The notes below the pieces were generated by a model that had not been told where the DNA came from, searched no databases, and was given only the letters and a program-made list of their open reading frames with translations. This document shows, piece by piece, positions 31,960 through 41,953 of a stretch of DNA of 64,000 nucleotides (the first letter of the stretch is position 1; each line of letters starts with the position of its first letter). A program made the position numbers and the translations under genes. The stretch comes from Lachnospiraceae bacterium (GTDB lineage: Bacteria > Bacillota > Clostridia > Lachnospirales > Lachnospiraceae). Location of the stretch: positions 1 to 64,000 of the forward strand of contig JALEJP010000019.1 in NCBI GenBank assembly GCA_022769625.1, read 5' to 3'.

Positions 31960-32733
31960 CTAAGCAGAATGTAACAGGATTTTCACTGTGATCACACATA
32001 CCGCCATCGCAAGTTCACAGTTCTGAAGAAAAAATCCCGCAAGATCTCCTGTAATGCCCCCAAATTTCTGGTATGCCATTCTCCGGTACCATACAAAAAC
32101 AAGTGCGGCTGCTGCAAGTGCAGCCACACCGTACACCAGGCTGACAGACAGCATCCCCGCGGCACAAAGCAGAATATAACCTGCCATCACCAGACGGACA
32201 CGTCCCTTTACCGCCATATCGGAAAAAGTGGCAGCCAGTCCCGTATTTTTAGCCATACGAAATGTTACCATTCCAAATCCGCTCAATGCACGCGAAAGTA
32301 TAAATCCGATTGCCAGCACCTGAAGTGTCTCCGTATTCGCTTCCGAATAAATACCATAATCCAGTACAAACCAGCAGATTCCAACGATAATCGCAAAAGC
32401 ACCCGCATGGGAATCCTTCAGAATCTCCAGCTTTTCGTCTTTTGACTTGTAGGAACTCAAAGCATCAGCAGTATCCAGAAGACCGTCAAGATGAATCCCC
32501 CCGCTGATCAGTACCGGAATCAGTATCAGCACTGCCGTAAAAAGCGGACTTCCGGAGAGTATGGATCCTGCCAGATAATTCCAGATCAATGTTACTGCGC
32601 CGATCACAGCACCCACTGCCGGAAAAAAACAGATACAATATTTCATACTTTCCCTGGTCCATTCTACCTGCGGCACCGGAATTTTCGAATACATCGAAAA
32701 AGCAACACACAGGCTTCTTCCAATATTTTTCAT
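31960..32733 (-). CDS. cobS: Adenosylcobinamide-GDP ribazoletransferase
   Basis: FFPAVGAVIGAV, GGIHLDGLLDTADALSSY, KDSHAGAFAI. Confidence 0.94.
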   Translation of the reverse strand: MKNIGRSLCVAFSMYSKIPVPQVEWTRESMKYCICFFPAVGAVIGAVTLIWNYLAGSILSGSPLFTAVLILIPVLISGGIHLDGLLDTADALSSYKSKDEKLEILKDSHAGAFAIIVGICWFVLDYGIYSEANTETLQVLAIGFILSRALSGFGMVTFRMAKNTGLAATFSDMAVKGRVRLVMAGYILLCAAGMLSVSLVYGVAALAAAALVFVWYRRMAYQKFGGITGDLAGFFLQNCELAMAVCVITVKILLHSA

Positions 32734-32759
32734 AACTGTCACCTTTGCTGTTCTTACCG

Positions 32760-33272
32760 TTATTTGATTCGCAGTGCAATTCCATACACCACTTCATAAC
32801 AGGCATCGGAAATCTCTGCAAGATACCTGTTGATATTTCCAAGTACCTCCATATAATAGCGTGTTTCCGGATCATATTCCATCCCGTCCGAAAAGATTTC
32901 ATTTGTCACTACACAGACATCTCTTGCCAGTTCTTTCAAATGCATCAGTCCGCATCTTATCGCCTCCTCTGTCGCTTTTCCTGCTCCCCCGGGCGAAAAA
33001 AGTTCATTTGCTGTCAGATTGGACAAGCATTCCAGAAGTACGACGCTGTCTTTGGGAATGTCTGCATGCGCAAGATCCGTATAACACTCCAATGTCTCAA
33101 ACCTCTTATCGCTGCGCATCCTGCGGTGTCGTTCCACTCTCCTCCTGCTTTCCTCATCGTAACACATCATCGTAGCCACATACAGTCGCTTTCCCTCACC
33201 AAACTCAACGATCTTCTGTTCCGCAAAAGCGGATTTACCGCTTCCGCTGCCGCCAGTCACTGTAATAAACAT
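32760..33272 (-). CDS. cobU: Adenosylcobinamide kinase/adenosylcobinamide-phosphate guanylyltransferase
   Basis: VTGGSGSGKSAFAEQ, RVERHRRMRSDKRFETLE. Confidence 0.93.
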   Translation of the reverse strand: MFITVTGGSGSGKSAFAEQKIVEFGEGKRLYVATMMCYDEESRRRVERHRRMRSDKRFETLECYTDLAHADIPKDSVVLLECLSNLTANELFSPGGAGKATEEAIRCGLMHLKELARDVCVVTNEIFSDGMEYDPETRYYMEVLGNINRYLAEISDACYEVVYGIALRIK

Positions 33273-33287
33273 AACGCTCCGTTTCCA

Positions 33288-34337
33288 TCAGCTCAATGGC
33301 TGATACTGTTCAATACTTGCTTCCTCAAAGGTGCTCATACTGTTGTAGACCGCACAAGCCAGATCCAGGATCGGGAATAAAGTCACTGCACCGGTACCTT
33401 CCCCGAGACGCATTTCGCAGTCCAGAGCCGCCTCAAGACCCATACGTTCAAGAAGCATCTGTGCAGCAGGTTCCTTGGAAATATGGGATGCAAGCATATA
33501 ATCCACACACTGCGGACAGATCACGTAAGCCGCCATGGCTGCGGCAGCAGAAATGATCCCGTCTATCACCACCGGCATACCTTTCGCCGCTCCACCAAGA
33601 AACAATCCGGCCATTCCGGCCAGATCAAAGCCGCCCACTTTTGCAAGGACATCGATCCCATCTTCCGGATTGGGACGGTTAACCTCAATGGCCCGATGAA
33701 TAGCAGAAATCTTCCTCGTCAGTCCTGCTGTGGAAAGACCAGCCCCTCTCCCGGTTACCATCTCAACCGGAATATCCAGAAAAACTGCAGCTAACGCACT
33801 GCTGGTGGTGGTATTTCCGATTCCCATCTCACCAGTTGCAATGATCCGATAGCCCGTATCCTTTAATTCACCTGCAATGCGAATGCCGGTCTCAATGGCC
33901 TGGATTGCTTCTGAGCGAGTCATGGCAGGCCCTTTTGTCATATTCCGTGTTCCATAAGCTACCTTTTCATTTCGCAAAGCAGTATCTCGGGCAATTCCAA
34001 TATCAATCGGAAACATGTCTGTTCCGGTCACCTGACACATAATGCTGGACGTAGCCTTTCCTGTCAGGAAATTTTCTGACACGATCGCTGTAACATCCTG
34101 ACCGGACTGGGTAACTCCTTCTTCCACAACCCCATTATCTGCGCACATGACAACCAGAGCCTTTTTCTCCAGATCAATCTTGCTGCTGCCCGTCATTCCG
34201 GCAATCTTAATCAGATAATCCTCCATCTTTCCAAGACTGTGCAATGGTTTTGCAATCCCGTCCCAATGGCGCCTGCAGGCCTCCATCGCCTCATCTGACG
34301 GTGCCTTTATCTTTTTCAATGTTTCTTCCAGAATCAT
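33288..34337 (-). CDS. cobT: Nicotinate-nucleotide-dimethylbenzimidazole phosphoribosyltransferase
   Basis: MCADNGVVEEGVTQSGQDVT, GEMGIGNTTTSSAL, GRGAGLS. Confidence 0.95.
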   Translation of the reverse strand: MILEETLKKIKAPSDEAMEACRRHWDGIAKPLHSLGKMEDYLIKIAGMTGSSKIDLEKKALVVMCADNGVVEEGVTQSGQDVTAIVSENFLTGKATSSIMCQVTGTDMFPIDIGIARDTALRNEKVAYGTRNMTKGPAMTRSEAIQAIETGIRIAGELKDTGYRIIATGEMGIGNTTTSSALAAVFLDIPVEMVTGRGAGLSTAGLTRKISAIHRAIEVNRPNPEDGIDVLAKVGGFDLAGMAGLFLGGAAKGMPVVIDGIISAAAAMAAYVICPQCVDYMLASHISKEPAAQMLLERMGLEAALDCEMRLGEGTGAVTLFPILDLACAVYNSMSTFEEASIEQYQPLS

Positions 34338-34421
34338 CTTTCTCCGCCTTTCTGCATGCAGGTTTCCATCTGCATCTTCACTGCTCCTCATTATAGCAGG
34401 AAAAAATCAGGTCTGCAACAA

Positions 34422-34472
34422 AGAAAAAGCAGCCAGATCATACAGAAAACTCTGCATACTCTGGCTGCATAT
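34422..34472 (-). terminator. Intrinsic terminator after cell-wall-binding repeat gene
   Basis: GCAGCCAGA...TCTGGCTGC then CTTTTTCTTTG on minus strand. Confidence 0.8.
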
Positions 34473-34508
34473 GTAATCAATCCCAAATATCCTGCGGGAT
34501 CATTCCTC

Positions 34509-35939
34509 CTACAGAAGAGACAAAGCAAGGGACAGCTCCTGTCTGTAACGTGTGGTGTATGCCGGGTAGGTTTTCATCCGGTAGGAATAAAGTTTTTCCA
34601 GAAACTGCCTGTCCGTGGTACTGTTTTTGATGCCGGCTGCTTTCACCGCACCGGCGGCCGTCCACTGTCCATGCTGAATAGAATAGCTGAATACCGCACC
34701 TTTGACCACATCCGGTCTGGCAGACATGGAAATGCCAAATTTCGTTTTGAGATATTTCTCAGTCACATCATAGTATTCCTTCTTTGCAAAAGCATCCTGA
34801 TAGGAAGCAAATCCTTTCGGCGATCGGTTGTAGATCGTACGCCATGCCGAATAAAATTTTGTATTTCCCTGTAATTTGGACTTTTCCGCATCGGTATAGG
34901 CTGCATATTTTTTAAATTCCGCAAAGAACGTCGGATTGCTGGCATAGCAATATTTGACAAAAGGAAGGAGAGAATACCGGTAATCAAACTGATATTTTCC
35001 GCAGGCATTTCCATGATCTCCCCCCACCTGCGCATAAGCAGCCGTCCCTGATTCAAAGGTTGTAAAAAACAGAATCTTGTCCGTAACTTCTGCATCATTA
35101 TCCGAGAAATTGGCTGTACATCTGCCGTTTATATCAATATTGTAAACTACACCATCTATCGTAACCGCTTTACTTCTCTGCATAACACCCTTGGTATTGA
35201 AATAGTAAGTAATGCGGTTCACCGATGCCAGGCCAACGCTCATCGCGCCGCCTTCCTCCGGATCCAGATAATAGCGTTTTCCTTTTTTATCCAGCCATCC
35301 GGTCTGCTGAACACCGCTTTCGGAAAAATAATATTTTTTCCCGTCTATCGTCTGCCAGCCTGACACGCGCCTGTATTTACTGTCAGCATAATAAATCTTA
35401 CCGCCAACGGAAAACCAGCCGATGGAACATTTTCCAGTCTTTTTCTGAAAATAATAGTAATTCTTATTAATCTTTCGCCAGCCGGTCAGCATGTAACCGC
35501 CACCTGACTTTGTAAAATAGTAACGACATCCATCAATGGTTCTCCAGCCGCTGGCGCGCACACCTCCTGTGGCAGGATCCAGATAGTATTTCTTTTTCCC
35601 AATCTTTAACCAGCCCAGCTTCTTTTCGCCCTTTTTGGAATAATAATACCATCTTTTCTGAATACAGATCCAGCCGCCTTTAAAATTGGGAATCCACTTT
35701 CCGTCCTCCCCAACAAAGTATTTCCCAACCCACTGATTTCTGGTAAGCGACCCGTCCTCTCCGGCGTAATAATCACCAACCCACTTGTTTTGAATCCGTT
35801 CGGTTCCCTGATATGCGTAATATACCCCGTCTACTTCCTTCCATTTTGCCTTCTGTGCTGCTTCTGCCTTTCCAGGCACACAAAGCACTGCTGTCATCAG
35901 CACAAAAACGGCAAGAAGAATCTTCCTCTTCTCCTTCAT
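34509..35939 (-). CDS. Secreted cell-wall/choline-binding-repeat protein with C-terminal lysozyme-like domain (catalytic assignment tentative)
   Basis: Signal peptide MKEKRKILLAVFVLMTAVLCVPGKAEA; repeats GWxxIxGxxYYF; C-terminal FESGTAAYAQVGGDHGNACGKYQFDYRYSLLPFVKYC. Confidence 0.8.
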   Translation of the reverse strand: MKEKRKILLAVFVLMTAVLCVPGKAEAAQKAKWKEVDGVYYAYQGTERIQNKWVGDYYAGEDGSLTRNQWVGKYFVGEDGKWIPNFKGGWICIQKRWYYYSKKGEKKLGWLKIGKKKYYLDPATGGVRASGWRTIDGCRYYFTKSGGGYMLTGWRKINKNYYYFQKKTGKCSIGWFSVGGKIYYADSKYRRVSGWQTIDGKKYYFSESGVQQTGWLDKKGKRYYLDPEEGGAMSVGLASVNRITYYFNTKGVMQRSKAVTIDGVVYNIDINGRCTANFSDNDAEVTDKILFFTTFESGTAAYAQVGGDHGNACGKYQFDYRYSLLPFVKYCYASNPTFFAEFKKYAAYTDAEKSKLQGNTKFYSAWRTIYNRSPKGFASYQDAFAKKEYYDVTEKYLKTKFGISMSARPDVVKGAVFSYSIQHGQWTAAGAVKAAGIKNSTTDRQFLEKLYSYRMKTYPAYTTRYRQELSLALSLL

Positions 35940-36114
35940 ATGTAGTCCTTCCATACGTTCTTTGTTATTAAATATTACAAAATTGTTAAATATTTTAATC
36001 TATTATAACGTATTTCTTATCGTTTGTCAAATCTTTTGCCTGTGCTGACGGCAGCTCACGCCAGGCCGCCGACTGCTTTCGGCAGATTGGTGTAAGCCGC
36101 CCGTTTCTCCTGTT

Positions 36115-37584
36115 TCATATGATAATACAAATAATCCTTCCATTGGACTCATTCACGATTTTCTTCATGGTCTCCTGCAGTTTATTCTGACTCTCCTCCC
36201 CGATCATTGCAAGTTTTGTCCGAATCCCGTCTTCCACCAGCTGACTGACTGATTTCCCAAAAATATTCGTATCCCAGATTCCATTTTCTTTTTTTGCATT
36301 TTCTTCAATATATGCAACCAGATCCCTGGCCTGCTGCTCACTTCCAACAATCGGTGCAATCTCCGTTTCAATATCCGCGCGTATCAGATGAATCGATGGA
36401 CTATATGCTTTGATCTTTACCCCATATCTGGATCCCTGTTTCATGACGACGGGTGCCTCAAGCGTTATATCCTCTTTTTCCGGTGTGATCACGCCATATC
36501 CGCAGCCTTTCACAGAAGTCAGAGCATCCTGTACACTCTCGTATTCTTTTCGCTTGTCAGAAAGCTCCTTTATCATTGAGATCAGCTGATATTCTCCATT
36601 GATCTCCACTCCGGCCATCTGACTGAGCATCTCATAATAATATCGCTCCTCCACTTCCAGACGCACCTGGACACTTCCATCCGCCAGAGAAATGTTTTCC
36701 AGCTTACTTTTTTCCACATAATCACATTGCAGCATGATTCTTTCCTGCGTCACATCCCGTATCGTTCCAAGATTTTCAAAAATCTGAACAATGGCTTCCA
36801 GAATGGCCTTTTTCACGGGATGTTCTTCCGAAAGAGTTTCGATCCACCGCGGCACAAAATACTCAATTCTGGTCAACGGAAACGCGCAAAGCAGCTGCAT
36901 CAGAACTTTACGTATATCCTCTTCCTTCATCTGTTCACAGTTCACCGGTACAACAGCAGAACCATACTTTTTCTCCAATTGCTCTGACAGAGCTTTTGTC
37001 TCTGCAGAATATGGCTTTTGAGAGTTCAGAACGATCACAAAGGGCTTTCCTGTTTTTCGAAGTTCTGCCACCGTCTTTTCCTCTGCTCCAATGTAGGCTG
37101 ATCGTTCAAAATCACCGGTACTCCCATCTGTGGTCACCAGTATTCCGACTGTGGCATGATCCCGGATTACTTTTCCGGTTCCGATCTCTGCCGCCTGCGG
37201 AAAGGGAATTGCCTCTTTTGACCAGGGTGTTTTCACCATGCGCACCTGATTGTTTTCGTCCAGTCCAAAAGCTCCGTCGATCACAAATCCGACACAGTCA
37301 ATCAATCGAATTCTGGCACGTACTCCTTCCTCCAGCTCTACTTCAGCAGCCTTAGCCGGCACAAATTTCGGTTCCACTGTTGTGATCGTCTTCCCGCCGC
37401 CGCTTACTGGAAGTTCATCCTTCAATGCACTGCTGTTTTCATCCGAAATATGCGGCAGTACAAGCTGTTCCATAAACCTACGGACGAACGTGGATTTTCC
37501 GCTCCGAACCGGACCCACCACACCTATGTAGATTTCGCCCTTTGTTCTCGCCTGTATGTCCCGATACAGATGAAATGTATCCAT
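36115..37584 (-). CDS. spoIVA: Stage IV sporulation protein A
   Basis: MDTFHLYRDIQARTKGEIYIGVVGPVRSGKSTFVRRFMEQLVLP. Confidence 0.96.
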   Translation of the reverse strand: MDTFHLYRDIQARTKGEIYIGVVGPVRSGKSTFVRRFMEQLVLPHISDENSSALKDELPVSGGGKTITTVEPKFVPAKAAEVELEEGVRARIRLIDCVGFVIDGAFGLDENNQVRMVKTPWSKEAIPFPQAAEIGTGKVIRDHATVGILVTTDGSTGDFERSAYIGAEEKTVAELRKTGKPFVIVLNSQKPYSAETKALSEQLEKKYGSAVVPVNCEQMKEEDIRKVLMQLLCAFPLTRIEYFVPRWIETLSEEHPVKKAILEAIVQIFENLGTIRDVTQERIMLQCDYVEKSKLENISLADGSVQVRLEVEERYYYEMLSQMAGVEINGEYQLISMIKELSDKRKEYESVQDALTSVKGCGYGVITPEKEDITLEAPVVMKQGSRYGVKIKAYSPSIHLIRADIETEIAPIVGSEQQARDLVAYIEENAKKENGIWDTNIFGKSVSQLVEDGIRTKLAMIGEESQNKLQETMKKIVNESNGRIICIII

Positions 37585-37591
37585 AAATTTA

Positions 37592-37627
37592 CCCCCTCGC
37601 TGTACTGATAAAGCATATGCGAGGGGG
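37592..37627 (-). promoter_or_regulatory. Hairpin enclosing the spoIVA Shine-Dalgarno (candidate translational control element)
   Basis: CCCCCTCGC-N18-GCGAGGGGG; the GAGGGGG SD is 7 nt from the spoIVA ATG. Confidence 0.55.
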
Positions 37628-37695
37628 TTTTTCTTTATGCTATATGTTTCCTGTGATATCCGATACCAGTCAGGTCAACGTCTCCGATTTGTCAT

Positions 37696-39396
37696 CTATT
37701 TTCCACAGAAATCTGGATTATGCAGCAGTTCGTGTGCTTTTCCTTTGAATTCGCTTCCGTTATAGAAAACATCCATCAGAGGATTCTCGTTACATTTCTT
37801 GATTGCCATATTTCCGTCAGCCGTATAGAGACCTTTTGCACGCGCTTCTCTGTGTCTTGGCCCTGCCGGAATCGGCTGTCCGCCGCCCATAATACATCCG
37901 CGTCTGCATGCCATAACTTCGATCAGATGATAATTCTTCTCACCTCTCTGAACCTGCTCCATAACGGTTCTGGCATTTGCAAGTCCACTGACAACACAGA
38001 TATTGACATCCATGCCTTCATACTGAATGGTGAATTCCTTGATGCCCTGTTCACCACGCATACCAGCCTCCGCAATGGCATCCAGAGTAGCGTTGTCATG
38101 TCCGGGTACCAGACGACGAATCACTGCTTCTGTTACACCGCCGGTTACACCAAAGATAACACCTCCGCCGGAACCAATACCAAATGGCATATCACAGGAT
38201 TCTGCCTCAATCTTATCCAGTGCAATACCTGCCGTTTTGATCATGCGGGTAAGCTCCGTGGTAGTGATAACAATATCTGTATCCTTCTCACCTTTTGTAT
38301 AACTGTTCGGACGCTTTGCTTCCATCTTTTTCGCTGTACAAGGCATAATAGATACAACAACCGTCTTCTTTCCCTGTGCATGTTCCGGATTACGGTAATA
38401 CTCCTTGATAACTGCCGAGAACATCTGCTGTGGAGAACGACATGTGGACACATTTTCACGGAAATCCGGGAACTGATCGTCAACAAATTTCACCCATGCC
38501 GGACAGCAGGAGGTCAACAGCGGCAAAGTCCCCCCATTCTTCACACGATCCAGGAATTCCGCAGACTCCTCCATAATCGTCAAATCTGCCGAATAACTGG
38601 TGTCAAATACTTCATCAAAGCCCATGCGGTGAAGAGCTGCTACGATCTTGCCCATGGAATTTTCACCTTTTGGCAGACCAAATGCATCACCTGCTGCCAC
38701 ACGTACAGCCGGCGCAATCTGAGCAACCACTCTCGTATCCTTATCCGCCAGTGCTTTCCATACTTCATCAATATTCGTGCGGATCGTGATGGCACCTGTC
38801 GGACAGAACACACGGCACTGTCCACAGTTCACACAGTCTGTTTCCGCAATCTTCTTATCAAATGCAGGTGTAACCATAGCATCTGTGCCACGGTGTGTAA
38901 ATCCGATACATCCCACACCCTGGATCTCCTCGCAGACACGCACACAGTTTCCGCAGAGGATACACTTATTCGGGTCACGCACAATAGACGGGGAAGAGAA
39001 ATCAATCGGTCTGACTTCTCTGGTATTCTCGAAACGTACATTTAATACACCAAGCCTGTGTGCCAGATTCTGCAGTACACACTCACCACTTTTAACACAG
39101 GTGGTACAGTCACGGCAGTGTGCAGCCAACAAAAGCTCAACAATCAGCTTACGATACTTGCGTACTTTCTCGGAGTTTGTATAAATTACCATGCCGTCTC
39201 TTGGTTCTTCCGAGCAGGATGCAAAGGTGCGTCCTCTGTCATCTTCTACGGTACAGAGTCTGCAGGCTCCGAACGTGGAGAGTTCTGAATGGTAACAGAG
39301 TGTCGGCATGTCGATCCCGGCTTTTCGGATGATCGTAAGAATATTTTTTTCGTCTGTAAATTCGACCTTGCGGCCGTCAATTGTAATAAATCCCAT
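37696..39396 (-). CDS. hydA: NADH-dependent electron-bifurcating [FeFe] hydrogenase catalytic subunit
   Basis: H-cluster motifs LTSCCPAWVKF, VSIMPCTAKKMEAKR, EVMACRRGCIMGGGQP; N-terminal 2Fe-2S and ferredoxin domains. Confidence 0.95.
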   Translation of the reverse strand: MGFITIDGRKVEFTDEKNILTIIRKAGIDMPTLCYHSELSTFGACRLCTVEDDRGRTFASCSEEPRDGMVIYTNSEKVRKYRKLIVELLLAAHCRDCTTCVKSGECVLQNLAHRLGVLNVRFENTREVRPIDFSSPSIVRDPNKCILCGNCVRVCEEIQGVGCIGFTHRGTDAMVTPAFDKKIAETDCVNCGQCRVFCPTGAITIRTNIDEVWKALADKDTRVVAQIAPAVRVAAGDAFGLPKGENSMGKIVAALHRMGFDEVFDTSYSADLTIMEESAEFLDRVKNGGTLPLLTSCCPAWVKFVDDQFPDFRENVSTCRSPQQMFSAVIKEYYRNPEHAQGKKTVVVSIMPCTAKKMEAKRPNSYTKGEKDTDIVITTTELTRMIKTAGIALDKIEAESCDMPFGIGSGGGVIFGVTGGVTEAVIRRLVPGHDNATLDAIAEAGMRGEQGIKEFTIQYEGMDVNICVVSGLANARTVMEQVQRGEKNYHLIEVMACRRGCIMGGGQPIPAGPRHREARAKGLYTADGNMAIKKCNENPLMDVFYNGSEFKGKAHELLHNPDFCGK

Positions 39397-39408
39397 AATG
39401 TCCCCCTC

Positions 39409-41289
39409 CTACGCTTCTACATAAATGGCATCAAATGCACAGTTTTCCTTACATGCTCCACACTTGATACAGATATTCGGGTCGATATGGAATGGCTTCT
39501 TGACCTGACCTGTGATAGCTCCCACCGGACAGTTCTTTGCACACTTGCTGCAGCCTTTACAGAATTCCGGATTAATCACATATTTGCGCATTGCCTGACA
39601 GACTTTGGCTGCACATTTGTGATCGCGGATATGCTCCAGATATTCGTCCCTGAACAGATTTAAGGTACTGATAACCGGAAGCGGCGCACTCTTTCCAAGT
39701 CCACACAGAGCCATACTGCGAATCATGCCTGCAAGCTCCTCCAGCTTGTCCAGATCGGACTCTTCTCCTCTTCCTTCTACAATCTTTTCCAGGATTTCCA
39801 GCATACGTTTCGTACCCTCACGACATGGTACACATTTGCCGCAGGACTCTCTCTGTGTAAAGCTCATAAAGAAACGGGCAACTTCCACCATACAGGTGTG
39901 CTGATCCATGACAACCATACCACCGGATCCTACGATTGCATTAAATTTCTTGACGGAATCAAAATCCAGAGGCTCGTCCAGATGCTTGCTGGTCAGACAG
40001 CCGCCGGACGGTCCGCCAATCTGTACTGCCTTAAACTCGGAGCCTTCTTTCAGTCCTCCTCCTATATCATAAATAATCTCTCTGAGCGTACTTCCCATCG
40101 GAACCTCGATCAGTCCGGTGTTTTCAATCGCACCGGTCAGAGAGAAGGTCTTTGTACCAGGACTTCCGGCTGTACCGATGGAACGATACCAGTCTGCACC
40201 CTGCAGAATTATTTTCGGTACATTTGCATAAGTCTCCACGTTATTGAGAACCGTCGGTTTCTCCCACAGACCTTTCTCAACGGTACGCGGCGGTTTCACA
40301 CGCGGCATACCGCGATTGCCTTCAATCGAAGCAGTCAAAGCACTTCCTTCGCCGCACACAAAAGCACCGGCACCACGGTTGATATGCATATGGAAACAGA
40401 AATCAGTTCCAAGAATATTATCACCGAGCAGATGATGCTTTTCCATCTCGGCAATAGCATGTCTTAAACGGGATACAGACATAGGGTACTCTGCACGTAC
40501 ATAAATATAACCCTCTGTAGATCCGACTGCGTATCCGGCAATCATCATGCCTTCCAGGAGTTTATAGGGATCTCCTTCCATAACCGAACCATCCATAAAT
40601 GCACCTGGATCTCCCTCATCACCGTTACATACCACATAACGCATGGTTTCTTTCTGGCGGGCTACCTGTTTCCATTTTCTTCCGGTTGGGAAGCCTCCGC
40701 CTCCGCGTCCACGCAGACCTGATTTATCAATCTCATCAATTACTTCATCTCTCGTCATCTCAAACATGGCTTTTTCCAGTGCGGAAAAGCCTCCGGATGC
40801 CATATACTCTTCAATAGACTCCGCATCAAAACGACCACAGTTTTCCAGTACAATGCGGGTCTGTTTTGCAATAAACGGAATCTCCTCCGGATGTTTGTAT
40901 ACCTTTTTTGCTTTACGATAAAGGAGGCGCTCCACCACTTCATCGCCCAGAACAGACCGTTCAAAAAGTTCCTGACAATCCTCAATCTGTACTTTTACAT
41001 ACTGAACCGTCTCTTCTCCTTTTGTGATACGAACCAGCGGACCCAGTTCACAGAAGCCCTGACAACCGGTCTTTTTCAGCCCGATATGTGCGTCTCCGTC
41101 ATGAGGTGCAAACTCTACTGTTACGCCCGGAGCCGAGTTTGCCAGTTTCAGAAAACGGTTATAAATCTTCTCGGAGCCTGTCGCAATACATCCGGTACCT
41201 GAACAGACCAGGATACGACAGACAGCCGATGACATCTGCTCTTTCGCTTCAATACGGCATTTTTCCAATTCTTCTCTGTTGTGAATCAT
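39409..41289 (-). CDS. hydB: Electron-bifurcating hydrogenase NuoF-like subunit
   Basis: GLRGRGGGGFPTGRKW, C-terminal 2x[4Fe-4S] CKGCSKCAKNCPVGAI / CIKCGACKENCAFDAI. Confidence 0.95.
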   Translation of the reverse strand: MIHNREELEKCRIEAKEQMSSAVCRILVCSGTGCIATGSEKIYNRFLKLANSAPGVTVEFAPHDGDAHIGLKKTGCQGFCELGPLVRITKGEETVQYVKVQIEDCQELFERSVLGDEVVERLLYRKAKKVYKHPEEIPFIAKQTRIVLENCGRFDAESIEEYMASGGFSALEKAMFEMTRDEVIDEIDKSGLRGRGGGGFPTGRKWKQVARQKETMRYVVCNGDEGDPGAFMDGSVMEGDPYKLLEGMMIAGYAVGSTEGYIYVRAEYPMSVSRLRHAIAEMEKHHLLGDNILGTDFCFHMHINRGAGAFVCGEGSALTASIEGNRGMPRVKPPRTVEKGLWEKPTVLNNVETYANVPKIILQGADWYRSIGTAGSPGTKTFSLTGAIENTGLIEVPMGSTLREIIYDIGGGLKEGSEFKAVQIGGPSGGCLTSKHLDEPLDFDSVKKFNAIVGSGGMVVMDQHTCMVEVARFFMSFTQRESCGKCVPCREGTKRMLEILEKIVEGRGEESDLDKLEELAGMIRSMALCGLGKSAPLPVISTLNLFRDEYLEHIRDHKCAAKVCQAMRKYVINPEFCKGCSKCAKNCPVGAITGQVKKPFHIDPNICIKCGACKENCAFDAIYVEA

Positions 41290-41765
41290 CAGCGCTCACC
41301 TCTCAGTTCTGCAATCAAATCTACTACTTTTTCCGGTGTCATGTTGGGGTGCACTTCATCGTTTACCGTACAGGTCGGTGCAAGCCCACAGGCACCCAGG
41401 CAGGAAACCGTTTCAACCGTAAAAAGCATATCGTCTGTCGTATGCTTTTTGCTTGAAAGTCCAAGTTCCTTAAAAAAAGCGTCCAGAATTGCCGTTGATT
41501 TTTTTACGTGGCAGGCTGTGCCGTCGCAGACTTTAATGATATATTTTCCTTTCTGCTCAAACGAAAAATTCTCATAAAATGTCGCAACACTGTAAGCCTT
41601 TGCTTCCTTGACCCCAATCTCCCTGGCAACATAGGTAAGCAGTTCCCCCGGCAGATAGCGATACTCTCCCTGAATATCCTGCATAACAGGAATCAGAGAG
41701 GATGGTTTCTTACCATACACGGCAATAATCTCATCCGCTTTCTGGTAATATGACTGATCCAGCAT
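41289..41765 (-). CDS. hydC: Electron-bifurcating hydrogenase NuoE-like subunit
   Basis: 158 aa thioredoxin-like 2Fe-2S: VCDGTACHVKKS, CLGACGLAPTCTVND. Confidence 0.95.
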   Translation of the reverse strand: MLDQSYYQKADEIIAVYGKKPSSLIPVMQDIQGEYRYLPGELLTYVAREIGVKEAKAYSVATFYENFSFEQKGKYIIKVCDGTACHVKKSTAILDAFFKELGLSSKKHTTDDMLFTVETVSCLGACGLAPTCTVNDEVHPNMTPEKVVDLIAELRGER

Positions 41766-41813
41766 ACCAATAACCTCCTATCTTTTTAATGTTTCACACA
41801 TTATTATGCAGTA

Positions 41814-41842
41814 ATTATAACCTATTTCGACATTATATACAA
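41814..41842 (-). promoter_or_regulatory. Candidate sigma-A promoter of hydCBA
   Basis: TTGTAT (41837-41842) -N17- TATAAT (41814-41819). Confidence 0.65.
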
Positions 41843-41854
41843 TACATTCGCAGC

Positions 41855-41872
41855 TAATTAAAAATTTAACAA
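41855..41872 (-). promoter_or_regulatory. Candidate Rex operator between divergent hydrogenase genes
   Basis: Minus strand TTGTTAAATTTTTAATTA versus Rex consensus TTGTTAANNNNTTAACAA (2 mismatches in right half). Confidence 0.4.
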
Positions 41873-41953
41873 GCAATTTGCACAATTATTTCTAAATTTC
41901 TGTGCTTATTCTGATATATCACTGTTGTTTTAAAAAATGTACACCCCCTTCGA

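Noticed and set aside
37720-39045. 441-aa plus-strand ORF
   Set aside because: Fully antisense to hydA with low-complexity translation; a codon-bias shadow ORF
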